The notes under the pieces are model-generated. The model saw nothing but the letters and a program-made list of their open reading frames with translations, was not told where the DNA came from and searched no databases. This document shows positions 51,870 to 61,209 of a stretch of DNA of 64,000 bases, one piece after another; the stretch's first letter is position 1, and every line of letters starts with the position of its first letter. Both the position numbers and the translations under genes were made by a program. Location: the NCBI GenBank assembly GCA_963829835.1, contig CAWHKC010000004.1, positions 744,001 through 808,000 of the forward strand. Reading direction: 5' to 3'. The stretch is from Berkiella sp963829835 (GTDB lineage Bacteria > Pseudomonadota > Gammaproteobacteria > Berkiellales > Berkiellaceae).

Positions 51870-53051
51870 TTAAAAAAAGCTATGGTTTCGTCTTAAACCA
51901 GCTTCTCTCTCAGATAAAGTTCCAGGTTTAGCTTTTTTACCTGATTGAAGGCGCTGATAATTATATCGAGGCATTAAGGAAAGCGTTCCCAAATTGACGA
52001 CTATTTCATCTACATCAATGGAACGTGCAAGTGAATTTCGTGTTCTCGTATTTGGTGATAAATCAAGACGAAGTTTTTTTAAAAATGCCAATACTTTGAC
52101 AGCCTGATGAGGATAAAATTGATTATTATCCAATGCCAATGATTTCAGTTTTGTCAGTTTATAGAAATTGGTTGGCAAAAAAGTAAGCTGATTGTTTTGC
52201 AATGAAAGCCATTCCAATGAACTTAGTTTTATAATGTCATCAGATAAATATCTTAGTTGCATATCTGCAAAAGATAACCACTTTAGCTCTGATAAAGCAT
52301 AGATACACGGCGGAATAACAGGAAGCGTACCATCACTTAGATAAAGAAATTTTAGTGATTTCATTCTGGCAAACTCAAGGGGCAAATAACAAATAGGATT
52401 ATTATATAGATTAAGCGAATCGCATTTACTGAATAACGATAGATTTGCAGGAACAGTACGCAAACAATTATTTCTTAACTCAAGATTTTCAGTACTTTGA
52501 AACATAATTTGATTATTAGCAATACCTGCTTCTGATAAGCGAGTAATGCATTCTAATTTTAAACATTTTGGAGCAACCGTCCCAGCTGGTGGTAGTTGAA
52601 GTTGTATAATACGCAGATTTATTGCCTCAAGAAGGTCATTAATCTCATGGAATCTGGCCAGGTAATTTTCTTCTTTAATATCATGAATCATTATTTTAAG
52701 GCGTTGTAAGCTGTCATTGATGAACGTAAAAACCTCTGGAGAGGTGCGTGCCATAACAGCTATTTTTGAGCTATTACTATCCAAAAAATCAATTTCTTGT
52801 CTAAATCGCTCAACAATGCAATGAGCCATATCCATGAAATTTTCTCGAGTTGGATATAATTTTCTGGATGCGGGTAAACAAAAAACCTGTAACTCTTGGA
52901 TTTTTTTCTGCCAAATAAATTTATCTTTAATAAAACTGCTAAAAAATCGACAGGTTTTAGCTAGGGCCAGTTGGCTTGGCAAGTCCAAAAGATCCGTGAA
53001 TTCAAAAATAAGCTCATCAGGCAACGGTAGAGGTCGAGATCCGAAGAGCAT
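51870..53051 (-). CDS. F-box and leucine-rich-repeat protein, likely effector
   Basis: A 393-residue protein. The F-box is at 7-50 (PLPLPDELIFEFTDLLDLP, LALAKTCRFFSSFIKDK). Leucine-rich repeats of 20-24 residues span about 185-330 (ENLELRNNCLRTVPANL, LNLYNNPICYLPLEF, LSLQNNQLTFLPTNF, SLALDNNQFYPHQA). The architecture matches the gene at 30137, suggesting duplication with divergence. Such proteins redirect host ubiquitination when delivered by a type IV secretion system. GAGGTG precedes the ATG. Confidence 0.82.
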   Translation of the reverse strand: MLFGSRPLPLPDELIFEFTDLLDLPSQLALAKTCRFFSSFIKDKFIWQKKIQELQVFCLPASRKLYPTRENFMDMAHCIVERFRQEIDFLDSNSSKIAVMARTSPEVFTFINDSLQRLKIMIHDIKEENYLARFHEINDLLEAINLRIIQLQLPPAGTVAPKCLKLECITRLSEAGIANNQIMFQSTENLELRNNCLRTVPANLSLFSKCDSLNLYNNPICYLPLEFARMKSLKFLYLSDGTLPVIPPCIYALSELKWLSFADMQLRYLSDDIIKLSSLEWLSLQNNQLTFLPTNFYKLTKLKSLALDNNQFYPHQAVKVLAFLKKLRLDLSPNTRTRNSLARSIDVDEIVVNLGTLSLMPRYNYQRLQSGKKAKPGTLSEREAGLRRNHSFF

Positions 53052-53220
53052 GTTTTCACCTCAATATTTTTTAAAGAAGTGGCATAATTTATTTATATCC
53101 TTCTTTTTTGGCAATATCAATGCAAAAACTTTAAATAACGTTGAGTCACTCCTTGGATTTACAGTGTTTCTGTTCAAATGTCATAAAAAAACATATAATT
53201 TTACTTCTAACAATGATGAA

Positions 53221-54006
53221 TTACTGTGCTTGCAATGGAATATCATCAAAGGTAAATTTAAAAAATATTGTTTTATTGATAGTTTGCTCTTCAAACTGGA
53301 CTGGCGCGCGCTTTTCCATTTTGTTAGTGGCCATCATTGCCATAGGAACTGCTGCTCTAGATTGCAAAAGGGGTTTTGCTTCATCCGGCGAAATTTCTGT
53401 TGCATAGGTCATTTTTAAATTTTGGATGCCATTTTTATCAAATAATGAATATAGTTTAGCTTTGGCATCTGCAAAAGCTAACGCGAGTGCCTTTTGTTCT
53501 AATTTCGAGCGAAACTCAGTAGTGATCCCTGGCAGAGGATCCGACATAGAGACATAGGAAATAGCTGCATCAACTACGGCAGGTGCATTGCTGGAGAATT
53601 GTTTATAAACCATGGTTTGAATTTCATTAAATAAGGATTCAAATTCTTTAAGATCTTGCGTTTTAAATATGATTGTAATTTGCTTTTGAAAGGTATTTTG
53701 ACATAGCATTTTATCTTTATAATACGTCTGATAAGCTGATGTATATCCCCCATTTGAAACGACTGTGTTATAGGCATCTTTATTCTTAATCTTAGTATTT
53801 AAAAAATCGACAATCTTTCTAGCTGCATCATCATTTACTTTTCGAGCCTCAGCTGGTGTAGGGTAACATTTTGAGTCTACTATGATTGAGAGCGTAACAT
53901 AGTCGGGTGAACTCAATACTTCTCCCTCTCCTACTAATATTGCTTCAGCACTATTGCCGAGTCCTGGAATACATAGTAAACAAAAAATCACTGCTTTTTT
54001 GTACAT
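53221..54006 (-). CDS. SIMPL (DUF541) domain periplasmic protein
   Basis: The ATG at 54006 gives a 261-residue protein with a signal peptide (KKAVIFCLLCIPGLGNSAEA) and a SIMPL domain: ILVGEGEVLSSPDYVTLSI, AARKIVDFLNTKI, VVSNGGYTSAYQTYY, KQITIIFKTQDL and the C-terminal half with ALAFADAKAKLYSL. The family forms ring-like periplasmic assemblies (BP26 of Brucella) of unclear function, linked to oxidative stress in some species. An upstream in-frame ATG (54135) would give an implausible 43-residue extension. It is monocistronic. Confidence 0.85.
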   Translation of the reverse strand: MYKKAVIFCLLCIPGLGNSAEAILVGEGEVLSSPDYVTLSIIVDSKCYPTPAEARKVNDDAARKIVDFLNTKIKNKDAYNTVVSNGGYTSAYQTYYKDKMLCQNTFQKQITIIFKTQDLKEFESLFNEIQTMVYKQFSSNAPAVVDAAISYVSMSDPLPGITTEFRSKLEQKALALAFADAKAKLYSLFDKNGIQNLKMTYATEISPDEAKPLLQSRAAVPMAMMATNKMEKRAPVQFEEQTINKTIFFKFTFDDIPLQAQ

Positions 54007-54178
54007 TTTATATGCTCTTTCAAACTGAATGATCATTGAAATATAGCACTGTTCCCTTTCGTCATACTCTACATACCTCTTATCCAAAAGAGATTTTTTG
54101 TGGCTTTGTGCTCTAAAGCGGAATGTTAATCTCAACTTAACCTAAAAAGAGTTATATTGCCGTTATAGTGGAGTATTT

Positions 54179-55195
54179 ATGGTTCTAGCAGTAAAAGTTA
54201 ATAATCAAATTATTAAACTCGCTAATAAGTTTATTCAAGATTTAGCTTGTGATAGTGAGAAAAAAACCAAGTTCTTGACGTTGATTGAAAAAATTGATTC
54301 TTCTGATTTTCTGACATCTGAAAAAGAAAGGCTTGTGGCGAATACACTTTATGAACTTTTGCAATCAGAACCTGATTTACCGAAAGAGGTTATTTTTGAT
54401 TTAATCGCCAAAATCGACCAACTAAAAAAACAGGACGCACCGATGCATGACCCTAAAAAAACACCTTCAAAAGGGATTTTATTTAAGCGGGGATCTTTAA
54501 AACAAGACAGATCCCATAGAGATAAACATGTTCACTTTGCTAAAAAAACAAGTGAAGTGAAATTTTTAATTAAAAAGGCACCTACTACAATTACTTCACA
54601 ACATAAAGCTGAAGAAAAAAAAGAATATAAAGAAAAACGCCAAAAAGGCGAGCTTAAACTATATGGTTTGCTCCCTCCTAGATCCGCTAAAAAAAGTGAA
54701 TATACTGGAGAATGGCTTAACCAGAAAGAGCTGGACATCGTTAAGAAATATTTCAAAAAAGTTTTTGCGAATAAAATTAATATTATTTCACGAAATCAAA
54801 ACGGTACTTATCATGTATCCATTTATAAACAAGACAACTTAATAGAAAGAGATTTTGATAGCCAACAGCTAAGAGAGATTATTGCAGGCATCATATTTGA
54901 AAAAGAATTAAACTATATTCTGAATGTTAAAGTAAAATTTAAACATATGGGTTCAAAGTATTATGCTAAGCTATTTCTAACATCAAATGATGAAGAATAT
55001 ACAAGTTTATTATTCGCGCTCAATTCTCTGGGAATTGTTTCTGAAATAGATGATGAACATACAATTGATTTTGATTGTACGCATCTGAAAGAGGCTATGG
55101 ATAAAGAGCCACAATTTTGGGAAAAATTAACTGCGGCTTATTCTACAAAACAAGAAAAACAACGTGATGTTTGGTTTAAGCTCCCAGCGATTTAA
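54179..55195 (+). CDS. Hypothetical basic protein
   Basis: A 338-residue protein with no signal peptide. The first ~90 residues are helical (LANKFIQDLACDSEKKTKF, ERLVANTLYELLQSEPDLP), then a Lys-rich disordered stretch (near 100-160) and a globular C-terminal half with beta-like segments (YHVSIYKQDNLIERDFD, VKVKFKHMGSKYYAKLF). No family was recognised. GGAG precedes the ATG. The domain mix and lack of family resemble an effector candidate, but this is weak evidence. Confidence 0.5.
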   Translation: MVLAVKVNNQIIKLANKFIQDLACDSEKKTKFLTLIEKIDSSDFLTSEKERLVANTLYELLQSEPDLPKEVIFDLIAKIDQLKKQDAPMHDPKKTPSKGILFKRGSLKQDRSHRDKHVHFAKKTSEVKFLIKKAPTTITSQHKAEEKKEYKEKRQKGELKLYGLLPPRSAKKSEYTGEWLNQKELDIVKKYFKKVFANKINIISRNQNGTYHVSIYKQDNLIERDFDSQQLREIIAGIIFEKELNYILNVKVKFKHMGSKYYAKLFLTSNDEEYTSLLFALNSLGIVSEIDDEHTIDFDCTHLKEAMDKEPQFWEKLTAAYSTKQEKQRDVWFKLPAI

Positions 55196-55261
55196 AATGA
55201 TTATCAATTATTTTTTGCGCTTTATTAATGATCTCTCGATTAGGGTGACTAAGTTCTGTAC

Positions 55262-56521
55262 TCATTTGGCGTTTTTGATAACTTTTTCAATGGCATCTAA
55301 TCCCTTTTCTAAAACACGCATCTCAGGGCCAAAACTTATCCGACTGTATTGGCTGTATTGGGCATAGGTACGTCTTTTTTCTGGGTTAACGTCAAAGAAA
55401 ACACCAGGCACCGTAATCACTTTTTCTTTTAGACAGGCCTCAAAGAAGGCAAACCCATCTTGAATAGATTCTGGCAGCTTTGATAAATTAGCCCACACAT
55501 AGAAAGCGCCTTCAGGCTTGGCTTCTACTATCATCCCCATTTTCAGTAGTCGGCTAAGCATATAATCACGCTTTTCTCGAAAGCAAGATTGTAATGCAGC
55601 CGCTTCTTGCATCACATATTCTGGATCGAGCAATTTTATCGCTTGCGTCTGAAAAGGATTATTAGCACCACCGTCAAGAAATGATCCTGCGCTGGCTATC
55701 GTTTGTATAATCTCTTTTGGCGCCAACGTCCAACATACACGCCATCCCGGATAGCGCCAATTTTTGGTTAAGCCATCTACAATGATAATGGGATCTTGAT
55801 TGACATCTTCCACAAATTCAGCAGCAGATACTGTTTTGGGATGATTATTTTCTCCGTTGCCATCGTAAAGATAATGTGAATAAAACTCATCTAAAATTAA
55901 TGAACAGCTCAAATCTCTTGCCATTTCCACCCATTGTTTCAAACGCTCACCTTGAATCACTTGCCCACTTGGATTACAAGGATTACTCATCAATAGAGCT
56001 GTTAAACCACGGCCTTTGATTTCTTTTTCAATAAGATCCAGTGGAATTTTATAATGTAACTTGGGATCTAATAAAATGGGAATGGGTATAAATGCTTTAA
56101 AAATGCTTAGCAATTCCTCATATGCTGTATAATCTGGCAAGAAGTGTCCCATATTAATATTGCCAAGACTCGCAACAATGCGTGTTAGTGCAATGCGACC
56201 ACCACCACTGATGCTGACGTTTTCCCAAGTATATTGCGATTTTTTTCCTTTGCGATAAAGCGCATTATAAAGATCAGCCACTTTTTGACATAACGCTTTT
56301 TGACCAACAACAGGGGCATATTCGTGTTCTAACAGATCTATCTTCAACTGCTTAATGCGCTCTGGTGCACCCGGTAAGGCATTCGTTTCCGGCGCTCCTT
56401 GCCCTAGATTGAACCATTGGGGAGAAGTAGCCTCATAACCCATTTCTGTGGCGCGATGCATAACATAGATCACACCTGTTTTAGGGACATTGCGAAATCC
56501 GGGTATACTTCGTTGCGTCAT
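55262..56521 (-). CDS. Class I/II PLP-dependent aminotransferase
   Basis: A 419-residue enzyme. The PLP-lysine is in IVDGLTKNWRYPGWRVCW; other family landmarks are PQWFNLGQGAPETNALPG, SISGGGRIALTRIVAS (glycine-rich loop), SNPCNPSGQVI and LILDEFYSHYLYDG. The substrate is not evident; aspartate or aromatic amino acids are usual. The ATG at 56521 with GGAGGT ahead is chosen over 56527. A MliC-like gene lies 17 bp upstream on the same strand and may be co-transcribed. Confidence 0.88.
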   Translation of the reverse strand: MTQRSIPGFRNVPKTGVIYVMHRATEMGYEATSPQWFNLGQGAPETNALPGAPERIKQLKIDLLEHEYAPVVGQKALCQKVADLYNALYRKGKKSQYTWENVSISGGGRIALTRIVASLGNINMGHFLPDYTAYEELLSIFKAFIPIPILLDPKLHYKIPLDLIEKEIKGRGLTALLMSNPCNPSGQVIQGERLKQWVEMARDLSCSLILDEFYSHYLYDGNGENNHPKTVSAAEFVEDVNQDPIIIVDGLTKNWRYPGWRVCWTLAPKEIIQTIASAGSFLDGGANNPFQTQAIKLLDPEYVMQEAAALQSCFREKRDYMLSRLLKMGMIVEAKPEGAFYVWANLSKLPESIQDGFAFFEACLKEKVITVPGVFFDVNPEKRRTYAQYSQYSRISFGPEMRVLEKGLDAIEKVIKNAK

Positions 56522-56538
56522 GAGCAACCTCCAATTAG

Positions 56539-56862
56539 TTATTTTTTATCTTTTTGATGACACAGCGGTAGTGGCTTATGATCTATTTCAATTGTTGCTT
56601 CTCGTCCTTTATTCCAGAAAACAACCAGAGGCTTTCCTCCTTTGGGGGTTTCGTACTTCGCGCCTGATCCTGATTTAACAGTGCTCAAAACATAGGTCAT
56701 ACGACCAATGGTGAGATCGAGTTTGTCACCATCATGAAAATCAGCCCATACTTCTTTATCACCACATTGAAAATAAACTGTTGGTAAGTCATCAACTGCA
56801 TTCACTTGCGAAACAAAAAGGAAACTTAGAACAATAGTGTAAAGGAATTTATGGATAAACAT
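56539..56862 (-). CDS. MliC-type C-type lysozyme inhibitor
   Basis: A 107-residue secreted protein (signal peptide MFIHKFLYTIVLSFLFVSQVNA). The mature domain matches the MliC fold: YFQCGDKEVWADFHDG, KLDLTIGRMTYVLSTV, the inhibitory SGSGAKYETPKG loop, VFWNKGREATIEI and a final Cys in PLPLCH. The loop Ser and the WNKG Lys, which contact lysozyme in MliC, are conserved, and two Cys can form the expected disulfide. It lacks a lipobox, so it is periplasmic rather than lipid-anchored. It would protect peptidoglycan from host lysozyme. AAGGA precedes the ATG. Confidence 0.78.
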   Translation of the reverse strand: MFIHKFLYTIVLSFLFVSQVNAVDDLPTVYFQCGDKEVWADFHDGDKLDLTIGRMTYVLSTVKSGSGAKYETPKGGKPLVVFWNKGREATIEIDHKPLPLCHQKDKK

Positions 56863-56981
56863 CGATCTGTCCTTATTCAGTAATTTAACTATCAACTCGC
56901 GCTGCTAACATTGTTATAATCGTCCCTTTTATCTCATAATACAATAATGCAACCTGACCTCATGCCATAAGGAAATGCGCT

Positions 56982-58589
56982 TTGAGTCAAATTGAATTAC
57001 TCGTACTCATGTTTGGGATCATTGCCATAGTTGGTTTTGTTTTTAAAAAATCAGTGATCCCAACCTCGTTGTTTCTAGTGCTAACAGGTATTATCATTGC
57101 CCCCTTTATTGATTTCCCTTTGATATCGCTACATCCAGAATTAGTACTTAATGTATTTTTACCGTTATTGTTGTATCAGATCAGTAGTTTTTCTTCATGG
57201 CGGGAATTTAAAAAAAACATCCGGCCCATTGCTTTATTATCTGTTGGCCATGTCATATTTATTACCGTCTTAGTGGCTTGTCTTATACGCTATTTTCTAC
57301 CGCAAGTTAGCTGGCCGTTGGCTTTTATCATTGGTGCTGTCGTTTCTCCGCCAGATGATGTTGCAATCATCTCTATAGCTGAAAAAATAAAGCTGCCCAG
57401 CCGAATCGTGACTATCTTGGAAGGAGAAGCGATTTTTAATGACGCAATCGCTTTAATTTTGTTTAGAATTTCAATAGCAGCTTTAGTGACCCACCAATTT
57501 ATTTTAACACACGCCATTGTTACTTTTGTAGCTATGGTCTTAGGAGAAACCCTCTATGGCCTATTGCTCGGGAATTTACTGGGTAAGCTAAGAGTTTATA
57601 TACGTGATCCATTATTGCACATGGTTGTTTCACTGATAACACCCTTTATCGCCTATTTGCCAGCAGAGCGATTGGGTGGATGTGGGGTAATAGCGACAGT
57701 TATCACGGGTTTTATTATTGGTAATTTTTACTCATTACAATTTACACCCGATTTTAGATTGCTATCTCGATCATTGTGGCCAACTATCTCGTTTATGATC
57801 CAAAGTTTGCTATTTCTGCTTGTAGGGGCCAATATTAATACTATATATGATTCTATTTCATTGGTACCAGTTATTGATTTAGTAAAATTCCTCGCTGTGG
57901 TTCTTGTAGCTATAGTCGTAGGTCGATTCATATGGGTTTATACTGCAACCTATCTACCAAGATATATATTCACAAACATACGCAAAAAGGCCCATCCATC
58001 TTGGAAATCCACCTTTGTGATCTCTTGGGCAGGAATACGCGGTGCAATCTCACTGGCAGCTGCTTTAGCTGTTCCATCTGTCCCGGCATATGTCGATAAT
58101 ATCAATGCCAGGGATTTGGTTACCTTTATCGTGTTTGGCGTGATACTTTTCACTTTAGTTTTACAAGGGATCTCTCTACCCTGGGTTATTAAAGCACTCG
58201 GCATTCAAAAACACAGAAGACGTGAAATTTATCTAGAAAAACTATCTGAACTATTAGCACGCGAGGAGATGACACAAGCCGCTATCGATTGGTTAACCGA
58301 GTATATAAAATCAGAGAAAAATACAGAATTACTAGAAGAAACAAAATTGCAGTTGAAAAATTATGAACTGCTCAAAAAGCACCTGCAGGAAAAAATTAAA
58401 AGTACTCAACCTAAAGACTTACCCAATCAAGCAGAACTCATCATAGAGGAAACGAGTTTGTCGAACAAAACCATTGATATTGAAAAAAATATTTTGATTG
58501 ATTTATGGGCTAAAGAAAAAATAACCTTATCCATTAGGAATAAATTAATGGACCAATTAGATTACAGGGCTAAGTATATTTCTGGCTAG
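56982..58589 (+). CDS. CPA1 family Na+/H+ antiporter (NhaP-like)
   Basis: A 535-residue antiporter with 11-12 helices in the first 400 residues and a cytosolic C-terminal tail (about 420-535). Family signatures are VSPPDDVAIISIAEK, LEGEAIFNDAIALI and the helix FVISWAGIRGAISLAAALAVP. These exchange Na+ or K+ for H+. It starts at TTG (56982) with AAGGA ahead; no better ATG exists. The tail is charged and helical, probably regulatory. It is monocistronic. Confidence 0.88.
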   Translation: MSQIELLVLMFGIIAIVGFVFKKSVIPTSLFLVLTGIIIAPFIDFPLISLHPELVLNVFLPLLLYQISSFSSWREFKKNIRPIALLSVGHVIFITVLVACLIRYFLPQVSWPLAFIIGAVVSPPDDVAIISIAEKIKLPSRIVTILEGEAIFNDAIALILFRISIAALVTHQFILTHAIVTFVAMVLGETLYGLLLGNLLGKLRVYIRDPLLHMVVSLITPFIAYLPAERLGGCGVIATVITGFIIGNFYSLQFTPDFRLLSRSLWPTISFMIQSLLFLLVGANINTIYDSISLVPVIDLVKFLAVVLVAIVVGRFIWVYTATYLPRYIFTNIRKKAHPSWKSTFVISWAGIRGAISLAAALAVPSVPAYVDNINARDLVTFIVFGVILFTLVLQGISLPWVIKALGIQKHRRREIYLEKLSELLAREEMTQAAIDWLTEYIKSEKNTELLEETKLQLKNYELLKKHLQEKIKSTQPKDLPNQAELIIEETSLSNKTIDIEKNILIDLWAKEKITLSIRNKLMDQLDYRAKYISG

Positions 58590-58727
58590 TATCGCAAAAG
58601 ACTCAGCCGGTATATCAAAAATTTTAAAAGATAAATATGATAATGGTATAAAATTATCTAATCGCCTTTTAAATTAAAAATTGTGTTAAACTGCGTTATT
58701 AACGCTTAAACTCTAAATGGCAATCAA

Positions 58728-59444
58728 ATGACGCAATATTCTCCTTGTTTTCCTCATGGCGATATAAAAGAAATTTTCCCCAATATATTTTTTGTGATGG
58801 GCGCCAATAAAACTCACTATGCCGGGGTTGATTTACAACACAGTCGTAACATGATTATCGTTAGAAATGGTAAAGAATTGTCCCTTGTGAATACAGTAAG
58901 ACTAGATGATAACGGCCTTGCTGCTCTTGAAAGGCTTGGGAATGTAACCAATGTGATAAAAATCGGCGCCTTTCATGGTCGTGATGATGCTTTTTATATT
59001 GATCGTTACAAAGCCAAGCTATGGGCACTTCCTGGTATGCAACATGACAACAACAAAACAACCGATATAACATTAGTCCCCAATGGTCAGATGCCCTTTC
59101 CAGATTGCACTTTGTTTGTTTTTGAAACATCAACTTATCCAGAAAGTATTTTGCATATCGACATTGAGGGCGGCATTCTTGTTACTTGTGATAGCATCAA
59201 AAATTGGACAGGACCTGATCCGTTCTTTAGCGAAGAATCAGCAAAACTATATGAAGAGAAGGGTTATTTTGGGAAAGCCACTGTTTCCCAAATATGGCGC
59301 CAAGCAACTAATGTTAATGTTTCTGATTTTGAAAGGTTAAACTTACTGACTTATAAGCATCTTCTGAGTGCACATGGTGAGCCTTTGCTCAATGATGCTG
59401 ATGAAAGATTAAAACATACTATTGAGCAGGAATTTGGGGGCTGA
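58728..59444 (+). CDS. Metallo-beta-lactamase-fold-like hypothetical protein
   Basis: A 238-residue protein with features of the MBL fold: IFPNIFFVMGAN and IIVRNGKELSLVNTV strands, then KIGAFHGRDDAFYIDRYKA where the usual HxHxDH is reduced to a single His with two Asp, and HLLSAHGEPL near the end. The full metal set is not visible, so an enzymatic role is doubtful. GxHGxDD-type proteins of this length are annotated as MBL-fold hydrolases of unknown function. It ends with a perfect terminator overlapping its stop. Confidence 0.5.
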   Translation: MTQYSPCFPHGDIKEIFPNIFFVMGANKTHYAGVDLQHSRNMIIVRNGKELSLVNTVRLDDNGLAALERLGNVTNVIKIGAFHGRDDAFYIDRYKAKLWALPGMQHDNNKTTDITLVPNGQMPFPDCTLFVFETSTYPESILHIDIEGGILVTCDSIKNWTGPDPFFSEESAKLYEEKGYFGKATVSQIWRQATNVNVSDFERLNLLTYKHLLSAHGEPLLNDADERLKHTIEQEFGG

Positions 59445-59460
59445 TAAGCCCCCTTTTCTT
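59436..59460 (+). terminator. Terminator overlapping the stop codon
   Basis: A perfect 6-bp GC stem (59436-59441 with 59448-59453) whose loop contains the TGA stop, followed by TTTTCTT. It lies between two convergent genes. Confidence 0.75.
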
Positions 59461-59461
59461 C

Positions 59462-60247
59462 TTAAAGTATAATACTAACAAGATTATCCTTTGCGACTTC
59501 CTTTGCCAATCTGCCGCCTGAAATCAGTGAATTATCCATTTCAACATATTGTGTAAACACAATGCGTCGATTATCTTTTTCAATCCACCCAACAAACCAA
59601 CCTGCTTTCATGCTGCCGCCTGTTTTGCCATAGAGATGCCAATCATCCCAAATGTTTTCCAGACTTAAAATTTTGATAGTATTTTCTTGAGCAGCCTTGG
59701 TAAGTGGAAGTTTTTTGTTACTGAGTTTTTCAATGAATTCGATCTGTTCTTGGGGTGAGATTTCTACAGAACTATAAATCCAAGAATGCAATAAACCGTC
59801 ATTTTTACCCGGGGTGCCGGAAACATCTTTATTGCCATAATTGATTTTATTAACATAATTGCTAAATTTTTCCATTCCCAGCTGTTGTGTAATTTCTTGT
59901 GAATACCATATCACAGAGTATTTCATCCAAGTTGCTGGCGTGTGCGGGCGATTACTAAACCTTTGCACAGGATATTTAACAGGATCATACAATGAACCCA
60001 TTCTGTTCTTGATCTCTTCATTAAAATCAATCTTCGGTTCTGTGGGTGATTTTAATATCCCAGATTCAAAACCCATTAAAGCCAAAGGTATTTTGAAAGT
60101 AGAGGCAGGTGAATGGCGCTGTGCGCACTCACCTTCTTGTTTTATAATGCGACCGTTCTCTTTAGCAATAAAGCAGTTTTGTGAAGCCTGACCTATTACA
60201 ACCCAGGCTCCTATCAGTCCTAAAATGAGCTTGCCTAAATTATTCAT
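59462..60247 (-). CDS. Class D (OXA-type) beta-lactamase
   Basis: A 261-residue serine beta-lactamase with signal peptide. The active-site motifs are STFK (Ser49-Lys52), SVI in place of S-x-V (111-113), YGN (137-139) and KTG (208-210). Its opening CFIAKENGRII and STFKIPLALMG resemble OXA enzymes of Legionella and relatives. The lysine of STFK would be carboxylated. The substitution of Val by Ile in the second motif is conservative. It lies 22 bp downstream of a DUF2608 gene, an apparent operon. Spectrum is unknown. AGGAATT precedes the ATG. Confidence 0.88.
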   Translation of the reverse strand: MNNLGKLILGLIGAWVVIGQASQNCFIAKENGRIIKQEGECAQRHSPASTFKIPLALMGFESGILKSPTEPKIDFNEEIKNRMGSLYDPVKYPVQRFSNRPHTPATWMKYSVIWYSQEITQQLGMEKFSNYVNKINYGNKDVSGTPGKNDGLLHSWIYSSVEISPQEQIEFIEKLSNKKLPLTKAAQENTIKILSLENIWDDWHLYGKTGGSMKAGWFVGWIEKDNRRIVFTQYVEMDNSLISGGRLAKEVAKDNLVSIIL

Positions 60248-60269
60248 TATAAAATTCCTTCGCTATTTA

Positions 60270-61067
60270 TTATGATAAACAATCTAGTGGATAATCTTGC
60301 AACTCAGCATGTTTCTTATAAGTCGAACAATATTCTTGATGCGCAGATTTTCCATCCCAATGTGTCTTTTTAAATTCGGCAACCAAAGGATAATGTAAGC
60401 CAATCACTTCAATATTTGAATAGGCTTTTGTGACAGACTGAAGATTTCTCATCCCATCGTCAACAAAGACAATTTTTTGAGGCTTAATATTGTGCTTATC
60501 CAAATAAGCATGCAAAACCTCACCTTTATCATTATATTCTGAACAAAAAATGACGCCGTCTTTCATCACCGTAGAAGCATGAAATCCATAAATGGTTTCA
60601 TCTTTTAATTTTGGCGAGGTAAAATCAACATTTATCTCTTTCATTTGTTTTAAAGTAAGATCAACCAAAGGTACTTGACGGCCGGTGAGCCCCAGGACAA
60701 GAAATCCTTCTTTTTGTAATTTCTTGATTAATGCGGGGGTTTGGCTTTCAACGGGCTTTAATTTAATGTTTTCTTGAGAAACAAGCCAATGTGGGAATAC
60801 ATTAAAAATAACCGCTTTCTCATTTATCCCCTTTGCTTTGCCTTCTTCGACTTGATCATAAAACCAATTTGCATGCCCATAACCATAGTTTTTGCTTTCG
60901 TAAACAGTATGATCTAAATCGAATATAACCACTGTTTGTTTATCAATATATTTTTCAAGTTCGTGCATACTTTTGATGGTATGAATTTGCGAGGGCGCAG
61001 CAAAAGCAATTGAACTCGATAGAGTACAAATAATGCATAATTTGTGAATAAGTGCTGTCATTCTCAT
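60270..61067 (-). CDS. DUF2608 secreted HAD-fold phosphatase
   Basis: A 265-residue protein with a signal peptide (LCIICTLSSSIAFA). The HAD motif I is VVIFDLDHTVYESK (DxDxT), motif II VLGLTGRQVPLVDL and motif IV KIVFVDDGMRN, matching DUF2608, a family common in Legionella, Coxiella and Chlamydia. It is probably a periplasmic or secreted phosphatase. The conserved region GFHASTVMKDGVIFCSEYNDKG is also typical. It heads the operon with the class D beta-lactamase. The substrate is unknown. Confidence 0.85.
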   Translation of the reverse strand: MRMTALIHKLCIICTLSSSIAFAAPSQIHTIKSMHELEKYIDKQTVVIFDLDHTVYESKNYGYGHANWFYDQVEEGKAKGINEKAVIFNVFPHWLVSQENIKLKPVESQTPALIKKLQKEGFLVLGLTGRQVPLVDLTLKQMKEINVDFTSPKLKDETIYGFHASTVMKDGVIFCSEYNDKGEVLHAYLDKHNIKPQKIVFVDDGMRNLQSVTKAYSNIEVIGLHYPLVAEFKKTHWDGKSAHQEYCSTYKKHAELQDYPLDCLS

Positions 61068-61209
61068 GGGTAAGCTCTCAAAAAGGTGAAAAGAGTCGCA
61101 TTATATCTGGTTTAATTCACTTTTCGAATGTGTAAAATGAACTTTTCTGCACAGATGTTAAACACCTCCCGTTGTATTATGGGCTCATCTGTAAACAGGA
61201 GAAGCAAAC

